Below, in pieces: positions 23,963-34,670 of a stretch of 64,000 nucleotides of DNA (position 1 is the stretch's first letter; each line of letters begins with the position of its first letter). This DNA is from Lutibacter sp. GTDB lineage: Bacteria > Bacteroidota > Bacteroidia > Flavobacteriales > Flavobacteriaceae. The notes under the pieces were generated by a model. The model saw nothing but the letters and a program-made list of their open reading frames with translations. It ran no database searches and had not been told where the DNA came from. A program made the translations under genes and the position numbers. The stretch is from positions 119,593 to 183,592 of the forward strand of contig NVWM01000002.1 of the NCBI GenBank assembly GCA_002733665.1, written 5' to 3'.

Positions 23963-25311
23963 TATGCTACTGATTTTCTTTTAGTTCCTGTTTTCATTAA
24001 GCCATCATAATGACGGTTTAATAAGTGCGCATTTATTTGTTGAATTGTATCAATTGCTACACCAACCATAATCAATAATGATGTACCACCATAAAACATT
24101 GACCATCCTTGCTGTACTCCAAACTTTACAACAAAAGCAGGTAATATTGCTAATAATGCTAACATTAAAGATCCTGGAAAAGTAATCAATGAAAGAATTC
24201 TATCTAACATATCTCCTGTCTCTTTTCCTGGTCTAACACCTGGAATAAAACCGTTACTTCTCTTCAATGAATCTGCCATCTCATTCGTATTAACAGTTAT
24301 CGCTGTATAGAAATAACTAAATACAATAATTAAGAAAGCGAATAATGCATTATAACCTACTCCATTAAAGTCACTAAAATATCCTGCAAATGTTTTGACA
24401 CCATCTGAACTAAAGTTAGCTTGTTGAATTGCGCCAGGCACAAACATAATTGCTTGTGCAAAAATGATTGGCATAACTCCAGCAGAGTTCAACTTTAATG
24501 GTAAGTATTGTCTTGCACCTGCAACATCTCGTACTGTTCCTGCAACCGTTTTTCTTGCATATTGTACCGCAACTTTACGAATTGCTGTTACTAAATATAC
24601 ACATGCTGCAATTACTAAAAACCATATAATAATTTCGATTAAAATCATCATCATTCCTCCTGCTCCACCATTTGTAGTTTTAGCTAATAGTTCCTGTGCA
24701 AAAGCACCTGGAAGACCAGCAATAATACCTATCATAATCAATAGTGAAATACCATTACCAATTCCTTTGTCAGTAATTTTTTCTCCTAACCACATTGCAA
24801 ATATTGATCCTGTAGTTAATAATATCATTGATGTAAACCAAAACATTCCTCCGTGACCAATTAAAAATGCACTTTCAGGAATACCAATATTACCAAGGTT
24901 AGCAATATATGCAGGTCCTTGAACCAATGTAATTGCTATTGTTAACCAACGTGTAATTTGTGTTGTTTTCTTTTGTCCACTTTCTCCATCTTTCTTTAGC
25001 TTCTGTAAATAAGGAATTGCAATTCCCATTAACTGAACTACAATAGATGCAGAAATATATGGCATTACTCCAAGCGCCATTAATGATGCACTTGAAAAAC
25101 CACCACCGGTAAACATATTAATCATTCCTAAGATCCCTTTGTTACCTCCAGAACTACTCATAGCTTCAGCTATAATTCCACCATCTAATCCAGGTAGAGT
25201 CACTTGTGCTGCAAGTCTATAGATAACCATAAAACTAAGTGTAATAAAAATTTTATTCCTTAGATCTTCGATTGACCAAATATTCTTAACTGTTTCTATA
25301 AATTTTTTCAT
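23962..25311 (-). CDS. secY: Preprotein translocase subunit SecY
   Basis: Channel-forming subunit of the Sec translocon. The 449-residue protein has ten membrane segments, the plug region after the first segment and conserved loops such as [14 protein letters not shown] and ARKTVAG. The large cytosolic loop before segment 9 has [20 protein letters not shown], which contacts the ribosome and SecA. The ATG at 25311 is used; a TTG lies one codon upstream. It sits in the spc part of the ribosomal operon as usual. Confidence 0.98.
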   Translation of the reverse strand: MKKFIETVKNIWSIEDLRNKIFITLSFMVIYRLAAQVTLPGLDGGIIAEAMSSSGGNKGILGMINMFTGGGFSSASLMALGVMPYISASIVVQLMGIAIPYLQKLKKDGESGQKKTTQITRWLTIAITLVQGPAYIANLGNIGIPESAFLIGHGGMFWFTSMILLTTGSIFAMWLGEKITDKGIGNGISLLIMIGIIAGLPGAFAQELLAKTTNGGAGGMMMILIEIIIWFLVIAACVYLVTAIRKVAVQYARKTVAGTVRDVAGARQYLPLKLNSAGVMPIIFAQAIMFVPGAIQQANFSSDGVKTFAGYFSDFNGVGYNALFAFLIIVFSYFYTAITVNTNEMADSLKRSNGFIPGVRPGKETGDMLDRILSLITFPGSLMLALLAILPAFVVKFGVQQGWSMFYGGTSLLIMVGVAIDTIQQINAHLLNRHYDGLMKTGTKRKSVA

Positions 25312-25323
25312 CAATAAAGAATA

Positions 25324-25776
25324 TTATAACGTTACTGCTTCTCCTCCAACTGCTTCAATAGCTGCTTTGGCTGTTCCAGTAAATTTATGAACTGTGATGT
25401 TTAACTTTGCTTTTAACTCTCCTCTTCCCAATATCTTTACTAAATCATTTTGACGCGCCAAACGATTTTCAACCAATACTGCCATATCAACAGTATCTTT
25501 GATACGTCCTGCATCAACATATTCTTGTATCTTGTCTAAGTTTACACCAACATATTCCTTTCGGTTTATGTTTGTAAAACCAAACTTAGGTACACGTCTT
25601 TGCAAAGGCATTTGACCTCCTTCAAATCCTATTTTTCGAGAATATCCTGAACGAGATTTTTGACCATTGTGACCTCTTGTAGCGGTTCCACCTTTACCAG
25701 ATCCTTGTCCTCTACCGATTCTTTTTGCAGCTCCTTTTACAGAACCTGCTGCCGGTTTTAAGTTATTTAATGCCAT
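25324..25776 (-). CDS. rplO: 50S ribosomal protein L15
   Basis: The 150-residue protein has the flexible glycine-rich N-terminus (GRGQGSGKGGTATRGHNGQK) reaching into the large subunit core, then the globular domain ending in GGEAVTL. It precedes secY by 12 bases. Confidence 0.98.
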   Translation of the reverse strand: MALNNLKPAAGSVKGAAKRIGRGQGSGKGGTATRGHNGQKSRSGYSRKIGFEGGQMPLQRRVPKFGFTNINRKEYVGVNLDKIQEYVDAGRIKDTVDMAVLVENRLARQNDLVKILGRGELKAKLNITVHKFTGTAKAAIEAVGGEAVTL

Positions 25777-25791
25777 AACTACTTATATCTA

Positions 25792-25974
25792 TTATTTAAT
25801 TTCTTCTACAGAAATTAAGTGATTAACTGTTTTTACCATTCCAAGGATTGTTGGTGTAGCATCATGTTCTACAACCTGATCAATCTTACGTAAGCCTAAT
25901 GCTTCTAACGTTCTCTTTTGATTCTGAGGACGTCTTATCTTACTTTTAACTTGTTTTACTCTAATTCTTTTCAT
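25792..25974 (-). CDS. rpmD: 50S ribosomal protein L30
   Basis: The 60-residue protein begins MKRIRVKQVKSKIRRPQNQK and has TLEALGLRKIDQVVEHD, the usual L30 pattern. Bacterial L30 is absent in some lineages, and its presence here is normal for flavobacteria. Confidence 0.97.
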   Translation of the reverse strand: MKRIRVKQVKSKIRRPQNQKRTLEALGLRKIDQVVEHDATPTILGMVKTVNHLISVEEIK

Positions 25975-26011
25975 TTCTGAATTGCTTTATGCACTTGCTT
26001 TACGCTTATGC

Positions 26012-26536
26012 TTATCCGTTAAAAACTTTATCCAAAGAAACACCTCTTTGTTTAGCAATAGTACTTGCACTACGTAACCTTAATAAAGCATCAAATGTTG
26101 CTTTTACTACGTTGTGAGGGTTAGAAGAACCTTGTGACTTTGACAATACATCATGTACACCAACTGATTCTAATACCGCACGTACTGCACCTCCTGCAAT
26201 AACTCCTGTACCATGAGATGCTGGTTTCAAGAATACTCTTGCTCCACCGAACTTCCCTTTTTGTTCATGAGGTAATGTTTGTTTGATAATAGGTATTCTT
26301 ACTAAATTTTTCTTTGCGTCTTCAATTGCTTTTGCAATTGCTGATGCTACATCTTTAGACTTCCCTAAACCTTGACCTACAACTCCATTACCATCTCCTA
26401 CAACAACTATTGCAGAAAATCCGAAGGCTCTACCTCCTTTTGTTACTTTAGTAACACGTTGTACACCAACTAAATGATCTTTTAATTCTAAACCACTTGG
26501 TTTAACTCTTTCTATATTCTTGTATGCTTTATACAT
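26012..26536 (-). CDS. rpsE: 30S ribosomal protein S5
   Basis: The 174-residue protein has the double-stranded RNA-binding fold ([20 protein letters not shown]) and the S5 C-terminal domain ([20 protein letters not shown]). S5 helps decoding fidelity. The N-terminal extension is short. Confidence 0.98.
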   Translation of the reverse strand: MYKAYKNIERVKPSGLELKDHLVGVQRVTKVTKGGRAFGFSAIVVVGDGNGVVGQGLGKSKDVASAIAKAIEDAKKNLVRIPIIKQTLPHEQKGKFGGARVFLKPASHGTGVIAGGAVRAVLESVGVHDVLSKSQGSSNPHNVVKATFDALLRLRSASTIAKQRGVSLDKVFNG

Positions 26537-26545
26537 AATACCTAA

Positions 26546-26896
26546 TTAAAATTTTAAACCTGCTTCTCTTGCAGCTTCTGCTAGAGTTTTAACTCTACCG
26601 TGATACAAATAACCATTTCTATCAAAAGCACAAGTTTCAATACCTGCTTTTGATGCTGCTTCTCCAATTGCTTTTCCAACTGCAGTTGCAACTTCTCCTT
26701 TTGGTCCTGAAGCAATTGCTTTATCTCTTGATGAAACTGATGCTACTGTAGCTCCTGACTCATCATTTATCAATTGAGCATAGATTTCTTTGTTACTTCT
26801 AAAAACTGATAATCTTGGTTTAGATGCAGTTCCAGAAACTATCTTTCTAATTCTATACTTAATTCTTTGCCTTCTTTCTAGCTTTGATAATGCCAT
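26546..26896 (-). CDS. rplR: 50S ribosomal protein L18
   Basis: 5S rRNA-binding protein. The 116-residue sequence has [20 protein letters not shown] and ends [19 protein letters not shown] plus AREAGLKF, typical of L18. Confidence 0.98.
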   Translation of the reverse strand: MALSKLERRQRIKYRIRKIVSGTASKPRLSVFRSNKEIYAQLINDESGATVASVSSRDKAIASGPKGEVATAVGKAIGEAASKAGIETCAFDRNGYLYHGRVKTLAEAAREAGLKF

Positions 26897-26908
26897 AATT
26901 TCTATAAA

Positions 26909-27451
26909 TTATGCAGTTTTACCTGCTTTTCTTCTTAATACTTCTCCTACAAACTTAACTCCTTTACCCTTATAAGGCTCTGGCGGACGGAATGAACGAA
27001 TCTTTGCCGCTACTTGACCAACCAATTGTTTGTCTGATGAAGATAATTTTATGATTGGGTTTTTACCTTTCTCAGATACTGTTTCAACTTTTACTTCTGG
27101 AGCAATGTTTAAAACTATACTGTGAGAAAAACCTAAAGCCAAATCAAGTTTTTGTCCTTGATTACTTGCTCTATATCCTACACCAACTAGTTCTAATTCT
27201 TTTGACCATCCTTTTGTAACTCCTTCAACCATATTATTTACTAAAGCTCTGTATAAACCATGTTTTGCTTTATGGTCTTTACTTTCTGATGGTCTTTCAA
27301 ATGAAACTGTACCATCTTCAACTTTAATCGTTATATCTTTAATCTCTTGAGATAACTCTCCCAATTTTCCTTTGACAGTAACAACATCGTTGTTAATATC
27401 TATAGTTACACCTTCTGGAAGTGTTACTGGATTATTTCCTATTCTTGACAT
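26909..27451 (-). CDS. rplF: 50S ribosomal protein L6
   Basis: The 180-residue protein consists of two repeated L6 folds (MSRIGNNPVTLPEGVTIDIN and a second half ending in RSFRPPEPYKGKGVKFVGE). It lies near the factor-binding site of the large subunit. Confidence 0.98.
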   Translation of the reverse strand: MSRIGNNPVTLPEGVTIDINNDVVTVKGKLGELSQEIKDITIKVEDGTVSFERPSESKDHKAKHGLYRALVNNMVEGVTKGWSKELELVGVGYRASNQGQKLDLALGFSHSIVLNIAPEVKVETVSEKGKNPIIKLSSSDKQLVGQVAAKIRSFRPPEPYKGKGVKFVGEVLRRKAGKTA

Positions 27452-27464
27452 CTTTAGTTATCTT

Positions 27465-27863
27465 TTAATATACGTGACACAATACTTCTCCTCCAATATT
27501 GTTTTGAGTCGCTTGCTTGTTAGTCATTACTCCATGTGAAGTAGAAACTATTGCAATACCTAACCCATTCAATACTCTTGGCATTTCTGAAGCACCTGCG
27601 TATTTACGCAATCCTGGTTTACTAATTCTTTCAATACTCTTAATTACAGATTCTTTTGTTTGTCTGTCATATTTTAAGGCAATTTTGATAGTTCCTTGTA
27701 CTGAAGAATCTTCAAATTTGTAACTTAAAACATATCCTTGGTCAAACAAAATTTTCGTCATCTCTTTCTTCAAATTTGAAGAAGGGATTTCTACTACTCT
27801 GTGTCCTGCACTAATTGCATTTCTAACTCTTGTTAGATAATCTGCGATTGGATCTGTATACAT
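27465..27863 (-). CDS. rpsH: 30S ribosomal protein S8
   Basis: Central-domain 16S rRNA binder, which in E. coli also represses the spc operon. The 132-residue protein has MYTDPIADYLTRVRNAISAG at the start, and GLGIAIVSTSHGVMTNKQA near the end. The 64-base gap before it holds a possible hairpin. Confidence 0.98.
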   Translation of the reverse strand: MYTDPIADYLTRVRNAISAGHRVVEIPSSNLKKEMTKILFDQGYVLSYKFEDSSVQGTIKIALKYDRQTKESVIKSIERISKPGLRKYAGASEMPRVLNGLGIAIVSTSHGVMTNKQATQNNIGGEVLCHVY

Positions 27864-27882
27864 ATTTATTAATTTTGCGGTC

Positions 27883-27916
27883 TTGGTTTTTAACTTTTTG
27901 TTAAACCTGAAACCAA
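27883..27916 (-). promoter_or_regulatory. Possible hairpin leader of rpsH
   Basis: TTGGTTT (27883-27889) and AAACCAA (27910-27916) pair, with an inner TTAAC/GTTAA stem. It is AT-rich and weaker than the rpsD and rplQ leaders. Confidence 0.35.
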
Positions 27917-27927
27917 TTTATAATTTT

Positions 27928-28197
27928 TTACCAACTAGCTTTTCTCACTCCTGGAATCAATCCATTGTTAGCCATTTGTCTGAACATCACACGTGATACT
28001 CCAAATTGTCGCATATAACCTTTTGGTCTTCCAGTTAATTTGCAACGATTGTGCATACGAACTGGAGATGCATTTTTCGGTAACTTTTGTAATCCTTCGT
28101 AATCTCCAGCTTCTTTTAAAGCTTTCCTTTTCTCAGCATATTTTGCTACCACTTTTGCTCTTTTTACTTCACGAGCCTTCATTGATTCTTTAGCCAT
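27928..28197 (-). CDS. rpsN: 30S ribosomal protein S14
   Basis: The 89-residue protein has [20 protein letters not shown] and the conserved [19 protein letters not shown]. It is the long zinc-free type: only one cysteine is left in the place of the CxxC...CxxC ribbon of short S14 proteins. Confidence 0.97.
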   Translation of the reverse strand: MAKESMKAREVKRAKVVAKYAEKRKALKEAGDYEGLQKLPKNASPVRMHNRCKLTGRPKGYMRQFGVSRVMFRQMANNGLIPGVRKASW

Positions 28198-28200
28198 CTC

Positions 28201-28752
28201 TTAGTTCTTTTGAAAAGGTAAACCTAATTCAGTTAATAATGATTTTGCTTCTTTATCTGTAGGTGCAGATGTTACAAAAGTAATATCCATTCCTCCAATT
28301 TTATTTATCTTATCAATATCAATTTCAGGAAAAATGATTTGCTCAGTAATACCTAAGTTATAATTTCCTCTACCATCAAAACCTGTTGCTTTGATACCGT
28401 TAAAATCTCTAACTCTTGGTAATGAAGCCGTTACAAACCTGTCTAAAAATTCGTACATTTTAGTTCCTCTTAACGTAACTTTTACACCAATTGGCATTCC
28501 TTTACGTAATTTGAACGCTGCAACATCTTTCTTTGACATTGTAGCAATTGCTTTTTGACCAGTTATTTTTGTTAACTCTTCAAGTGCATGATCTATCAAT
28601 TTCTTATCAGCTACTGCTGCTCCAACTCCTTTACTAATTACAATTTTTTGTAATTTAGGAACTTCCATCACATTTTTGTAACTATATTCTTCTGTAAGCG
28701 CAGAAATTATTCTACTCTTATATTCTCCTTTAAGTCTTGGTGTATATTCCAT
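28201..28752 (-). CDS. rplE: 50S ribosomal protein L5
   Basis: 5S rRNA-binding protein of the central protuberance. The 183-residue sequence has [20 protein letters not shown] and [20 protein letters not shown], the family landmarks. Two bases separate it from rplX. Confidence 0.98.
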   Translation of the reverse strand: MEYTPRLKGEYKSRIISALTEEYSYKNVMEVPKLQKIVISKGVGAAVADKKLIDHALEELTKITGQKAIATMSKKDVAAFKLRKGMPIGVKVTLRGTKMYEFLDRFVTASLPRVRDFNGIKATGFDGRGNYNLGITEQIIFPEIDIDKINKIGGMDITFVTSAPTDKEAKSLLTELGLPFQKN

Positions 28753-28754
28753 AA

Positions 28755-29063
28755 CTATATCGCTTTATCTGTTTTTCTAGATACTCTAACTTTTTTTCCG
28801 TCTTCAACTTTGTATCCTACTCTTATAGTAGCACCATCTTCAATCAAACCTAAATTTGAAATATGTAGTGAAGCTTCTTTTTTGATAATTCCTCCTTGTG
28901 GATTATCTGCGCTAGGTTTTGCGTGTTTTGATACCATATTGACACCTTCAACTATCGCTCTGTTTTTTTCAGTTAAAATTTTTACAATTTTACCTTCTTC
29001 ACCTTTATGATCTCCAGCAAGTACTCTTACTGTATCTCCCGATTTTACCTTTAATTTTGCCAT
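28755..29063 (-). CDS. rplX: 50S ribosomal protein L24
   Basis: An early assembly protein. The 102-residue sequence has the KOW motif ([20 protein letters not shown]) and [20 protein letters not shown]. Confidence 0.98.
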   Translation of the reverse strand: MAKLKVKSGDTVRVLAGDHKGEEGKIVKILTEKNRAIVEGVNMVSKHAKPSADNPQGGIIKKEASLHISNLGLIEDGATIRVGYKVEDGKKVRVSRKTDKAI

Positions 29064-29079
29064 CGTTTCTTATAGTATA

Positions 29080-29451
29080 TTAAAGCACTTCAGGTGCTAA
29101 TGATACAATTTTCATGAATTGTTTATCACGAAGTTCTCTTGCTACTGGTCCAAAAACACGTGTTCCTTTCATTTCACCAGAAGTACTGTCGATTAACACA
29201 CATGCGTTATCATCAAAACGGATATATGACCCATCTTTTCTTCTGATTTCTTTTTTGGTACGAATAACTACTGCTTTTGCAACTTGTCCTTTTTTCACTG
29301 ACCCGTTTGGAGTAGTTTGTTTGATAGAAACAACTATTTTGTCTCCAACCGAAGCATAACGCTTTTTAGTCCCTCCTAATACACGAATTACTAAAACTTC
29401 TTTTGCTCCAGTATTGTCAGCTACTCTTAATCTTGATTCTGTCTGTAACAT
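29080..29451 (-). CDS. rplN: 50S ribosomal protein L14
   Basis: The 123-residue protein begins [20 protein letters not shown] and contains [18 protein letters not shown]. It forms intersubunit bridge B8. Confidence 0.98.
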   Translation of the reverse strand: MLQTESRLRVADNTGAKEVLVIRVLGGTKKRYASVGDKIVVSIKQTTPNGSVKKGQVAKAVVIRTKKEIRRKDGSYIRFDDNACVLIDSTSGEMKGTRVFGPVARELRDKQFMKIVSLAPEVL

Positions 29452-29457
29452 AATAAA

Positions 29458-29715
29458 TTATTTAGCTCTTTCTAGGATTTCTACTAATCTCCATCGTTTC
29501 GATTTACTTAACGGACGTGTTTCCATAATTCTAACAGTGTCTCCAATGTTACAATCATTTGTCTCGTCATGTGCAACGTACTTTTTCGTTTTTAATACGA
29601 ATTTTCCGTACATAGGGTGTTTTACTTTTTTTACTTCTGCAACAACAATAGATTTCTCCATTTTATTACTCGAAACAACTCCTATTCTCTCTTTTCTAAG
29701 ATTTCTTTTTTCCAT
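29458..29715 (-). CDS. rpsQ: 30S ribosomal protein S17
   Basis: Primary 16S rRNA binder. The 85-residue protein has [20 protein letters not shown] and [20 protein letters not shown], as expected for S17. Confidence 0.98.
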   Translation of the reverse strand: MEKRNLRKERIGVVSSNKMEKSIVVAEVKKVKHPMYGKFVLKTKKYVAHDETNDCNIGDTVRIMETRPLSKSKRWRLVEILERAK

Positions 29716-29722
29716 CTTTATA

Positions 29723-29914
29723 CTATTGTACTTCTCTATTAGTTAATTCTGTTGCCAATCTTGCAACAGTTCTTCTAAGGCTTTTCAATTGCATTGGTGT
29801 TTCCAATGGTGATATTGTGTGAGCCATTTTAAGATCAGTATAGTTTTTTTTCAACTGTACAAGTTTCTCTTGCAAATCTTCAATTGATAATTCTTTAATT
29901 TCTGACTGTTTCAT
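29723..29914 (-). CDS. rpmC: 50S ribosomal protein L29
   Basis: A 63-residue two-helix protein at the tunnel exit, [20 protein letters not shown] then LKNL-like packing and [17 protein letters not shown]. It contributes to the signal recognition particle docking site. Confidence 0.97.
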   Translation of the reverse strand: MKQSEIKELSIEDLQEKLVQLKKNYTDLKMAHTISPLETPMQLKSLRRTVARLATELTNREVQ

Positions 29915-29926
29915 TACTTTTATCGA

Positions 29927-30361
29927 TTAAGCGTTTTCAAAATCATAATCTCTTGCAACAATAAACTTTGTTTTAACTGGCAATTTTTGTGCCGCTAAAC
30001 GCAATGCTTCTTTTGCGATTTCCATAGATACTCCACCTACTTCAAACATGATTCTTCCTGGTTTAACAACTGCTACAAAATATTCTGGTGCACCTTTACC
30101 TTTTCCCATACGTACTTCTAATGGCTTTTTAGTAATTGGCTTGTCTGGAAATATTTTTATCCATAACTGACCTTCCCTTTTCATATGACGAGTTGCTGCA
30201 ATACGAGCTGCTTCGATTTGACGAGATGTAAGCAAATTTTGATCTAATGATTTAAGACCAAACATTCCATTAGAAAGTATAGTTCCTCTATTGGAATTTC
30301 CTTTCATATTTCCTTTTGCTTTCTGTACTTTACGATATTTTACTCTTTTTGGCTGTAACAT
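29927..30361 (-). CDS. rplP: 50S ribosomal protein L16
   Basis: The 144-residue protein has [20 protein letters not shown] and [21 protein letters not shown]16 organises the A-site and P-site tRNA contacts of the large subunit. Confidence 0.98.
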   Translation of the reverse strand: MLQPKRVKYRKVQKAKGNMKGNSNRGTILSNGMFGLKSLDQNLLTSRQIEAARIAATRHMKREGQLWIKIFPDKPITKKPLEVRMGKGKGAPEYFVAVVKPGRIMFEVGGVSMEIAKEALRLAAQKLPVKTKFIVARDYDFENA

Positions 30362-30387
30362 CTTTTCTAGTTTCTAAAATCTAAAAT

Positions 30388-31107
30388 TTAATTTTTTCTA
30401 CGAGGTTGTCTCGATTGTCTTTTTCCTCCTGATTTTCCTCCTTGTTTTTTGGATAAACCAACTAACGGATTCAATTCTCTCTTACCATAAACCTCACCTT
30501 TCATAATCCATACTTTAACACCTAATTTCCCATAGGTAGTATTAGACTCTACAAATGCATAATCAATATCAGCTCTAAAAGTAGAAAGAGGTATTCTTCC
30601 TTCTTTATAATGCTCTGAACGTGCCATTTCAGCGCCATTTAAACGACCACTAATTTGAACTTTAATTCCTTCTGCATTCATTCTAGTTGCAGCAGCAATT
30701 GCCATTTTGATTGCACGTCTGTATGAAATTCTGCTTTCAATTTGACGAGCGATACTAGCCGCTACTAATGTTGCATCTAGTTCTGGACGTTTAATTTCAA
30801 AAATATTAATTTGAACTTCTTTTCCTGTAATTTTCTTTAACTCTTCTTTTAGCTTGTCTACTTCTTGACCACCTTTCCCTATAATTATTCCAGGTCTTGC
30901 AGTTGTGATAGTAACCGTTACAAGTTTAAGTGTGCGTTCAATAATTATTCTTGATACACTTGCTTTAAATAATCTAGCACGTATGTACTTTCTTATTTTA
31001 TCGTCTTCAGCTAATTTATCGCCATAGTCATTCCCTCCGTACCAGTTAGATTCCCATCCTCTGATAATTCCTAAACGATTTCCTATTGGATTTGTCTTTT
31101 GTCCCAT
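30388..31107 (-). CDS. rpsC: 30S ribosomal protein S3
   Basis: Part of the mRNA entry channel. The 239-residue protein has the KH domain ([20 protein letters not shown]) and the S3 C-terminal domain ([20 protein letters not shown]), with a basic glycine-rich tail ([19 protein letters not shown]). Confidence 0.98.
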   Translation of the reverse strand: MGQKTNPIGNRLGIIRGWESNWYGGNDYGDKLAEDDKIRKYIRARLFKASVSRIIIERTLKLVTVTITTARPGIIIGKGGQEVDKLKEELKKITGKEVQINIFEIKRPELDATLVAASIARQIESRISYRRAIKMAIAAATRMNAEGIKVQISGRLNGAEMARSEHYKEGRIPLSTFRADIDYAFVESNTTYGKLGVKVWIMKGEVYGKRELNPLVGLSKKQGGKSGGKRQSRQPRRKN

Positions 31108-31119
31108 TCTCTACTTTGA

Positions 31120-31527
31120 TTATTTGCTTTGAACAATTTTATTACCCAACACTAAAGTCACGTGATTAGAACGTTTTCTAATTCTGTGAGCACGTCCTTG
31201 CGGTGCTGGTCTTAATCTTTTTAACATTCCTGCGCTATCTACAAAAATTTCTTTTACAAATAGATTTGCATCTTCTATACTTGAATCTTCATTTTTTGCT
31301 TGCCAATTTGCAATGGCAGACAACAATAATTTTTCAAGGTTGATTGAAGCTTCTTTAGCATTAAACTTTAAGATTTGAAGTGCTCTTTCAACTTCAACTC
31401 CTCTAATTAAATTTGCAACTAAACGCATTTTTCTTGGTGATGTAGGACAACCTGTAAGTTTAGCAAAAGCCATCTGCTTTTTCTCTTCCTTAATTTGTTG
31501 TGCTCTTAATTTTTTTCGAACTCCCAT
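31120..31527 (-). CDS. rplV: 50S ribosomal protein L22
   Basis: Lines the exit tunnel. The 135-residue protein has a basic N-terminal extension of about 18 residues ([18 protein letters not shown]), common in flavobacteria, then the fold with [20 protein letters not shown] and the beta hairpin [20 protein letters not shown]. Confidence 0.98.
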   Translation of the reverse strand: MGVRKKLRAQQIKEEKKQMAFAKLTGCPTSPRKMRLVANLIRGVEVERALQILKFNAKEASINLEKLLLSAIANWQAKNEDSSIEDANLFVKEIFVDSAGMLKRLRPAPQGRAHRIRKRSNHVTLVLGNKIVQSK

Positions 31528-31536
31528 GATTACCTA

Positions 31537-31818
31537 CTATTTTTTACCTTTATTTTTTCTATCAGCACCATGTCCTCTATAAGAACGTGTTGGTGAAAAT
31601 TCTCCTAACTTATGGCCAACCATATTTTCAGTAACATATACTGGAATAAATTGGCGTCCGTTATGAACTGCTATCGTTTGACCTACAAAATCAGGTGTAA
31701 TCATTGAGGCTCTTGACCATGTTTTGATTACTGATTTTTTATTCGAATCAATGTTCGTTTGAATTTTTCTTTCTAATTTGTAAGAAACAAAAGGTCCTTT
31801 CTTTAATGAACGTGCCAT
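31537..31818 (-). CDS. rpsS: 30S ribosomal protein S19
   Basis: Head protein. The 93-residue sequence [20 protein letters not shown] and [20 protein letters not shown] are diagnostic. A lysine-rich tail ends the protein. Confidence 0.98.
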   Translation of the reverse strand: MARSLKKGPFVSYKLERKIQTNIDSNKKSVIKTWSRASMITPDFVGQTIAVHNGRQFIPVYVTENMVGHKLGEFSPTRSYRGHGADRKNKGKK

Positions 31819-31824
31819 ATCTTA

Positions 31825-32649
31825 TTATTTTTTTCTACGTTCTAAAATATATTTATTACTCGCTTTAGTCTTAGATCTTGTCTTGAATCCTTTTGCAGGA
31901 ATACCATTTCTTGATCTTGGATGACCACCTGAAGCTTTACCCTCACCACCACCCATTGGGTGATCTACTGGATTCATCACAACTGGTCTAGTTCTAGGTC
32001 TTCTACCTAACCATCTTGATCTACCTGCTTTACCAGACACTAATAATTGATGATCAGAGTTAGATACAACCCCAATTGTTGCTAGACAAGTCAACAAGAT
32101 TAATCTTGTCTCACCTGATGGTAATTTTACAGTAGCATACCTTCCGTCTTTTGCCATTAATTGAGCAAAAGAACCTGCACTACGCGCCATAACAGCACCT
32201 TGACCTGGTCTTAATTCAATACATGAAATTGTAGTTCCTAAAGGCATTTTTCCTAGAGGCATTGCATTTCCAATTTCTGGGGCAACTGCATCTCCAGAAA
32301 CTACTTTCTGACCAACTTGAAGACCGTTTTGAGCAATTACATATCTTTTTTCACCGTCAGCATAAACTAATAATGCTATAAACGCTGTACGATTTGGATC
32401 ATACTCAATAGATTTTACTGTAGCAGGAACACCGTTTTTATCTCTTTTAAAATCGATAATACGATACTTCTTTTTATGACCACCACCAATGTAGCGCATT
32501 GTCATTTTCCCACTGTTGTTTCGACCTCCAGATCTTTTATTCGGAGCAAGTAAACTTTTCTCCGGCTTATCAGTAGTTATGGTGTCGAACCCATTTACTA
32601 CTCTAAAACGCTGACCTGGTGTTACTGGTTTTAATTTTCTAACTGACAT
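31825..32649 (-). CDS. rplB: 50S ribosomal protein L2
   Basis: Needed for subunit association and peptidyl transfer. The 274-residue protein has [20 protein letters not shown] and the C-terminal [20 protein letters not shown], whose histidine lies next to the peptidyl-transferase centre. Confidence 0.98.
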   Translation of the reverse strand: MSVRKLKPVTPGQRFRVVNGFDTITTDKPEKSLLAPNKRSGGRNNSGKMTMRYIGGGHKKKYRIIDFKRDKNGVPATVKSIEYDPNRTAFIALLVYADGEKRYVIAQNGLQVGQKVVSGDAVAPEIGNAMPLGKMPLGTTISCIELRPGQGAVMARSAGSFAQLMAKDGRYATVKLPSGETRLILLTCLATIGVVSNSDHQLLVSGKAGRSRWLGRRPRTRPVVMNPVDHPMGGGEGKASGGHPRSRNGIPAKGFKTRSKTKASNKYILERRKK

Positions 32650-32657
32650 TTCTTAAA

Positions 32658-32948
32658 TTAGATATTGTTATAAAAATCAATGTTATCTCCTTCTGCTAAC
32701 TGAACTATTGCTTTCTTATAAGCTCCTTTCATTCCAGATACTACACCACCTTTTGTGAATTTAGTAACTCTCTTTACAGGATAGTTCATTGTCTTAACAC
32801 TGCTAACAGAAACACCATAGTTATTCTCTACAGCTTTCTTGATTTCAACCTTGTTAGCTTTCTTACTTACAACAAATCCATAACGATTAAATAATTCGCT
32901 ATCATTTGTCATTTTTTCCGTTATAATAGGTTTAATTAAAATACTCAT
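32658..32948 (-). CDS. rplW: 50S ribosomal protein L23
   Basis: Tunnel-exit protein, docking site for trigger factor. The 96-residue protein has MSILIKPIITEKMTNDSELF and NKVEIKKAVENNYGVSV, typical of L23. Confidence 0.98.
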   Translation of the reverse strand: MSILIKPIITEKMTNDSELFNRYGFVVSKKANKVEIKKAVENNYGVSVSSVKTMNYPVKRVTKFTKGGVVSGMKGAYKKAIVQLAEGDNIDFYNNI

Positions 32949-32963
32949 GTTGCTACCTATTTC

Positions 32964-33584
32964 TTAAATTTGATTAATTCCTTCTAAAGAACTCTCTAAA
33001 AGAATAATTTTATTTGCATTCAAAACTTCGTATGTGCTTAAACCTGAATTAGTTATGGTTTTAGCGCGTTTTAAATTTCGTGATGACAAATATACATTAT
33101 TATTTAAATCACCCAACACAAATAGAGCTTTTTTATTCTCAAGTCCTAAACCATGTAAAACAGCGATAAAATCTTTAGTTCTTGGAGCTTCAAAATTGAA
33201 GTCTTCAACTACCATAATATTACTATCTTTTGCTTGTACACTTAATGCTGATTTACGAGCTAATTTCTTAAGTCCTTTGTTTAATTTAAAAGAATAGTTT
33301 CTTGGTCTAGGACCAAAAATTCTTCCTCCACCTCTAAAAACACCAGACTTAATACTTCCCGCACGAGCAGTACCTGTTCCTTTTTGTTTTTTTATCTTTC
33401 TAGTAGATCCTGTAATCTCAGCTCTTTCTTTAGATTTATGCGTTCCTTGTCTTTTATTAGCCAAGTGCTGCTTTACATCTAAATATATTGCATGATCGTT
33501 TGGTTCTATTGCGAAAACAGTATCTGAAAGTTCAACTTTCCTTCCTGTTTCTTTTCCGTGTATGTCTAAAACTTTTACTTTCAT
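32964..33584 (-). CDS. rplD: 50S ribosomal protein L4
   Basis: Tunnel protein, which in E. coli also attenuates its own S10 operon. The 206-residue protein starts [20 protein letters not shown]; its ATG overlaps the last base of rplC. The tunnel loop has [20 protein letters not shown]. An upstream in-frame start inside rplC is rejected. A terminator lies upstream of rplC. Confidence 0.97.
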   Translation of the reverse strand: MKVKVLDIHGKETGRKVELSDTVFAIEPNDHAIYLDVKQHLANKRQGTHKSKERAEITGSTRKIKKQKGTGTARAGSIKSGVFRGGGRIFGPRPRNYSFKLNKGLKKLARKSALSVQAKDSNIMVVEDFNFEAPRTKDFIAVLHGLGLENKKALFVLGDLNNNVYLSSRNLKRAKTITNSGLSTYEVLNANKIILLESSLEGINQI

Positions 33585-34201
33585 TATTTCTGAATGATTA
33601 CATAAGCGTTTTTGTGACCAGGAACACATCCTTTTACAACTAATAGGTTCTTATCAGAAACTACTTTTAAAACTCTTAAATTTTGAACTTTCACTTTATC
33701 TCCACCCATACGTCCAGCCATTCGCATTCCTTTGAATACTCTTGCAGGATAAGATGCAGCTCCAATTGATCCTGGTGCTCTTAAACGATTGTGCTGACCA
33801 TGTGTTGCTTGTCCAACTCCGGCAAAACCGTGTCTCTTAACAACTCCTTGAAATCCTTTACCTTTAGATGTTGCAGAAACATCTACAAACTCACCTTCAG
33901 TAAAGTGCTCAACAGTGATAGAATCACCTAATTTATACTCTTCTTCAAACCCCTGGAATTCAATGACTTTTCTCTTGGCTGTGGTACCTGCTTTTTTAAA
34001 GTGACCATCTAAAGCTTTATTAGAGCTTTTTGCCTTTTTGTCATCGAAACCAAGTTGTAACGCATTGTATCCGTCGACCTCTTCGGTTCTGACTTGGGTA
34101 ACAACGCATGGACCTGCTTCGATTACTGTACATGGAATATTCTTTCCATTTTCATCGAATAAACTGGTCATTCCGATTTTTCTTCCTATTAACCCAGACA
34201 T
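33584..34201 (-). CDS. rplC: 50S ribosomal protein L3
   Basis: The 205-residue protein has [20 protein letters not shown] and the loop [20 protein letters not shown] that reaches toward the peptidyl-transferase centre. It is the first gene after the internal terminator, so it heads the S10-spc-alpha transcript. Confidence 0.98.
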   Translation of the reverse strand: MSGLIGRKIGMTSLFDENGKNIPCTVIEAGPCVVTQVRTEEVDGYNALQLGFDDKKAKSSNKALDGHFKKAGTTAKRKVIEFQGFEEEYKLGDSITVEHFTEGEFVDVSATSKGKGFQGVVKRHGFAGVGQATHGQHNRLRAPGSIGAASYPARVFKGMRMAGRMGGDKVKVQNLRVLKVVSDKNLLVVKGCVPGHKNAYVIIQK

Positions 34202-34236
34202 ATTTAATTTATTAATTATTATTTATTACTATTATT

Positions 34237-34269
34237 CAAAAAAACAAGGTTGAAAATACTTCAACCTTG
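34237..34269 (-). terminator. Intrinsic terminator or attenuator between rpsJ and rplC
   Basis: CAAGGTTGAA (34245-34254) and TTCAACCTTG (34260-34269) form a perfect 10-bp stem with a 5-base loop. On the minus strand seven T follow. It lies between two highly expressed gene groups. An alternative stem (AAAATAC with GTATTTT) would break it, so conditional read-through is possible. Confidence 0.85.
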
Positions 34270-34319
34270 AATGTATTTTTCCGCTTTTCCATCGACAACT
34301 GCTCAGGACATGTTACTTC

Positions 34320-34336
34320 GATTACATTGTGTAATC
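34320..34336 (-). promoter_or_regulatory. Hairpin in the rpsJ-rplC spacer
   Basis: GATTACA-TTG-TGTAATC, a perfect 7-bp stem just after the rpsJ stop codon. It may be the 3' end of the str transcript or part of the rplC leader. Confidence 0.45.
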
Positions 34337-34347
34337 AAAATATATAA

Positions 34348-34653
34348 TTATACTTTTATTTCTACTTCAACTCCACTCGGAAGTTCAAGTTTCATCAATG
34401 CATCAATTGTTTTTGATGACGAACTATAAATGTCTAATAATCTTTTATAAGCACATAATTGGAATTGCTCTCTTGACTTTTTGTTTACGTGTGGTGAACG
34501 TAATACTGTAAAAATCTTTTTATGAGTTGGTAATGGAATTGGTCCATTAACTACTGCTCCTGTACTTTTAACTGTTTTTACGATCTTCTCAGCAGATTTA
34601 TCTACTAAATTGTAATCGTAAGACTTTAATTTTATTCTAATTTTTTGACTCAT
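34348..34653 (-). CDS. rpsJ: 30S ribosomal protein S10
   Basis: Head protein that also forms the NusB-NusE antitermination pair. The 101-residue sequence has [20 protein letters not shown] and [20 protein letters not shown]. In this phylum it ends the str group rather than starting the S10 group, and the terminator that follows agrees. Confidence 0.98.
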   Translation of the reverse strand: MSQKIRIKLKSYDYNLVDKSAEKIVKTVKSTGAVVNGPIPLPTHKKIFTVLRSPHVNKKSREQFQLCAYKRLLDIYSSSSKTIDALMKLELPSGVEVEIKV

Positions 34654-34670
34654 CGTTTATTATTTAGAGA

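Noticed and set aside
34236..34292. Leader peptide of 18 codons spanning the rpsJ-rplC terminator
   Set aside because: The frame is open, but its composition is that of the hairpin itself and no regulatory codon run is seen. Not listed as a gene.
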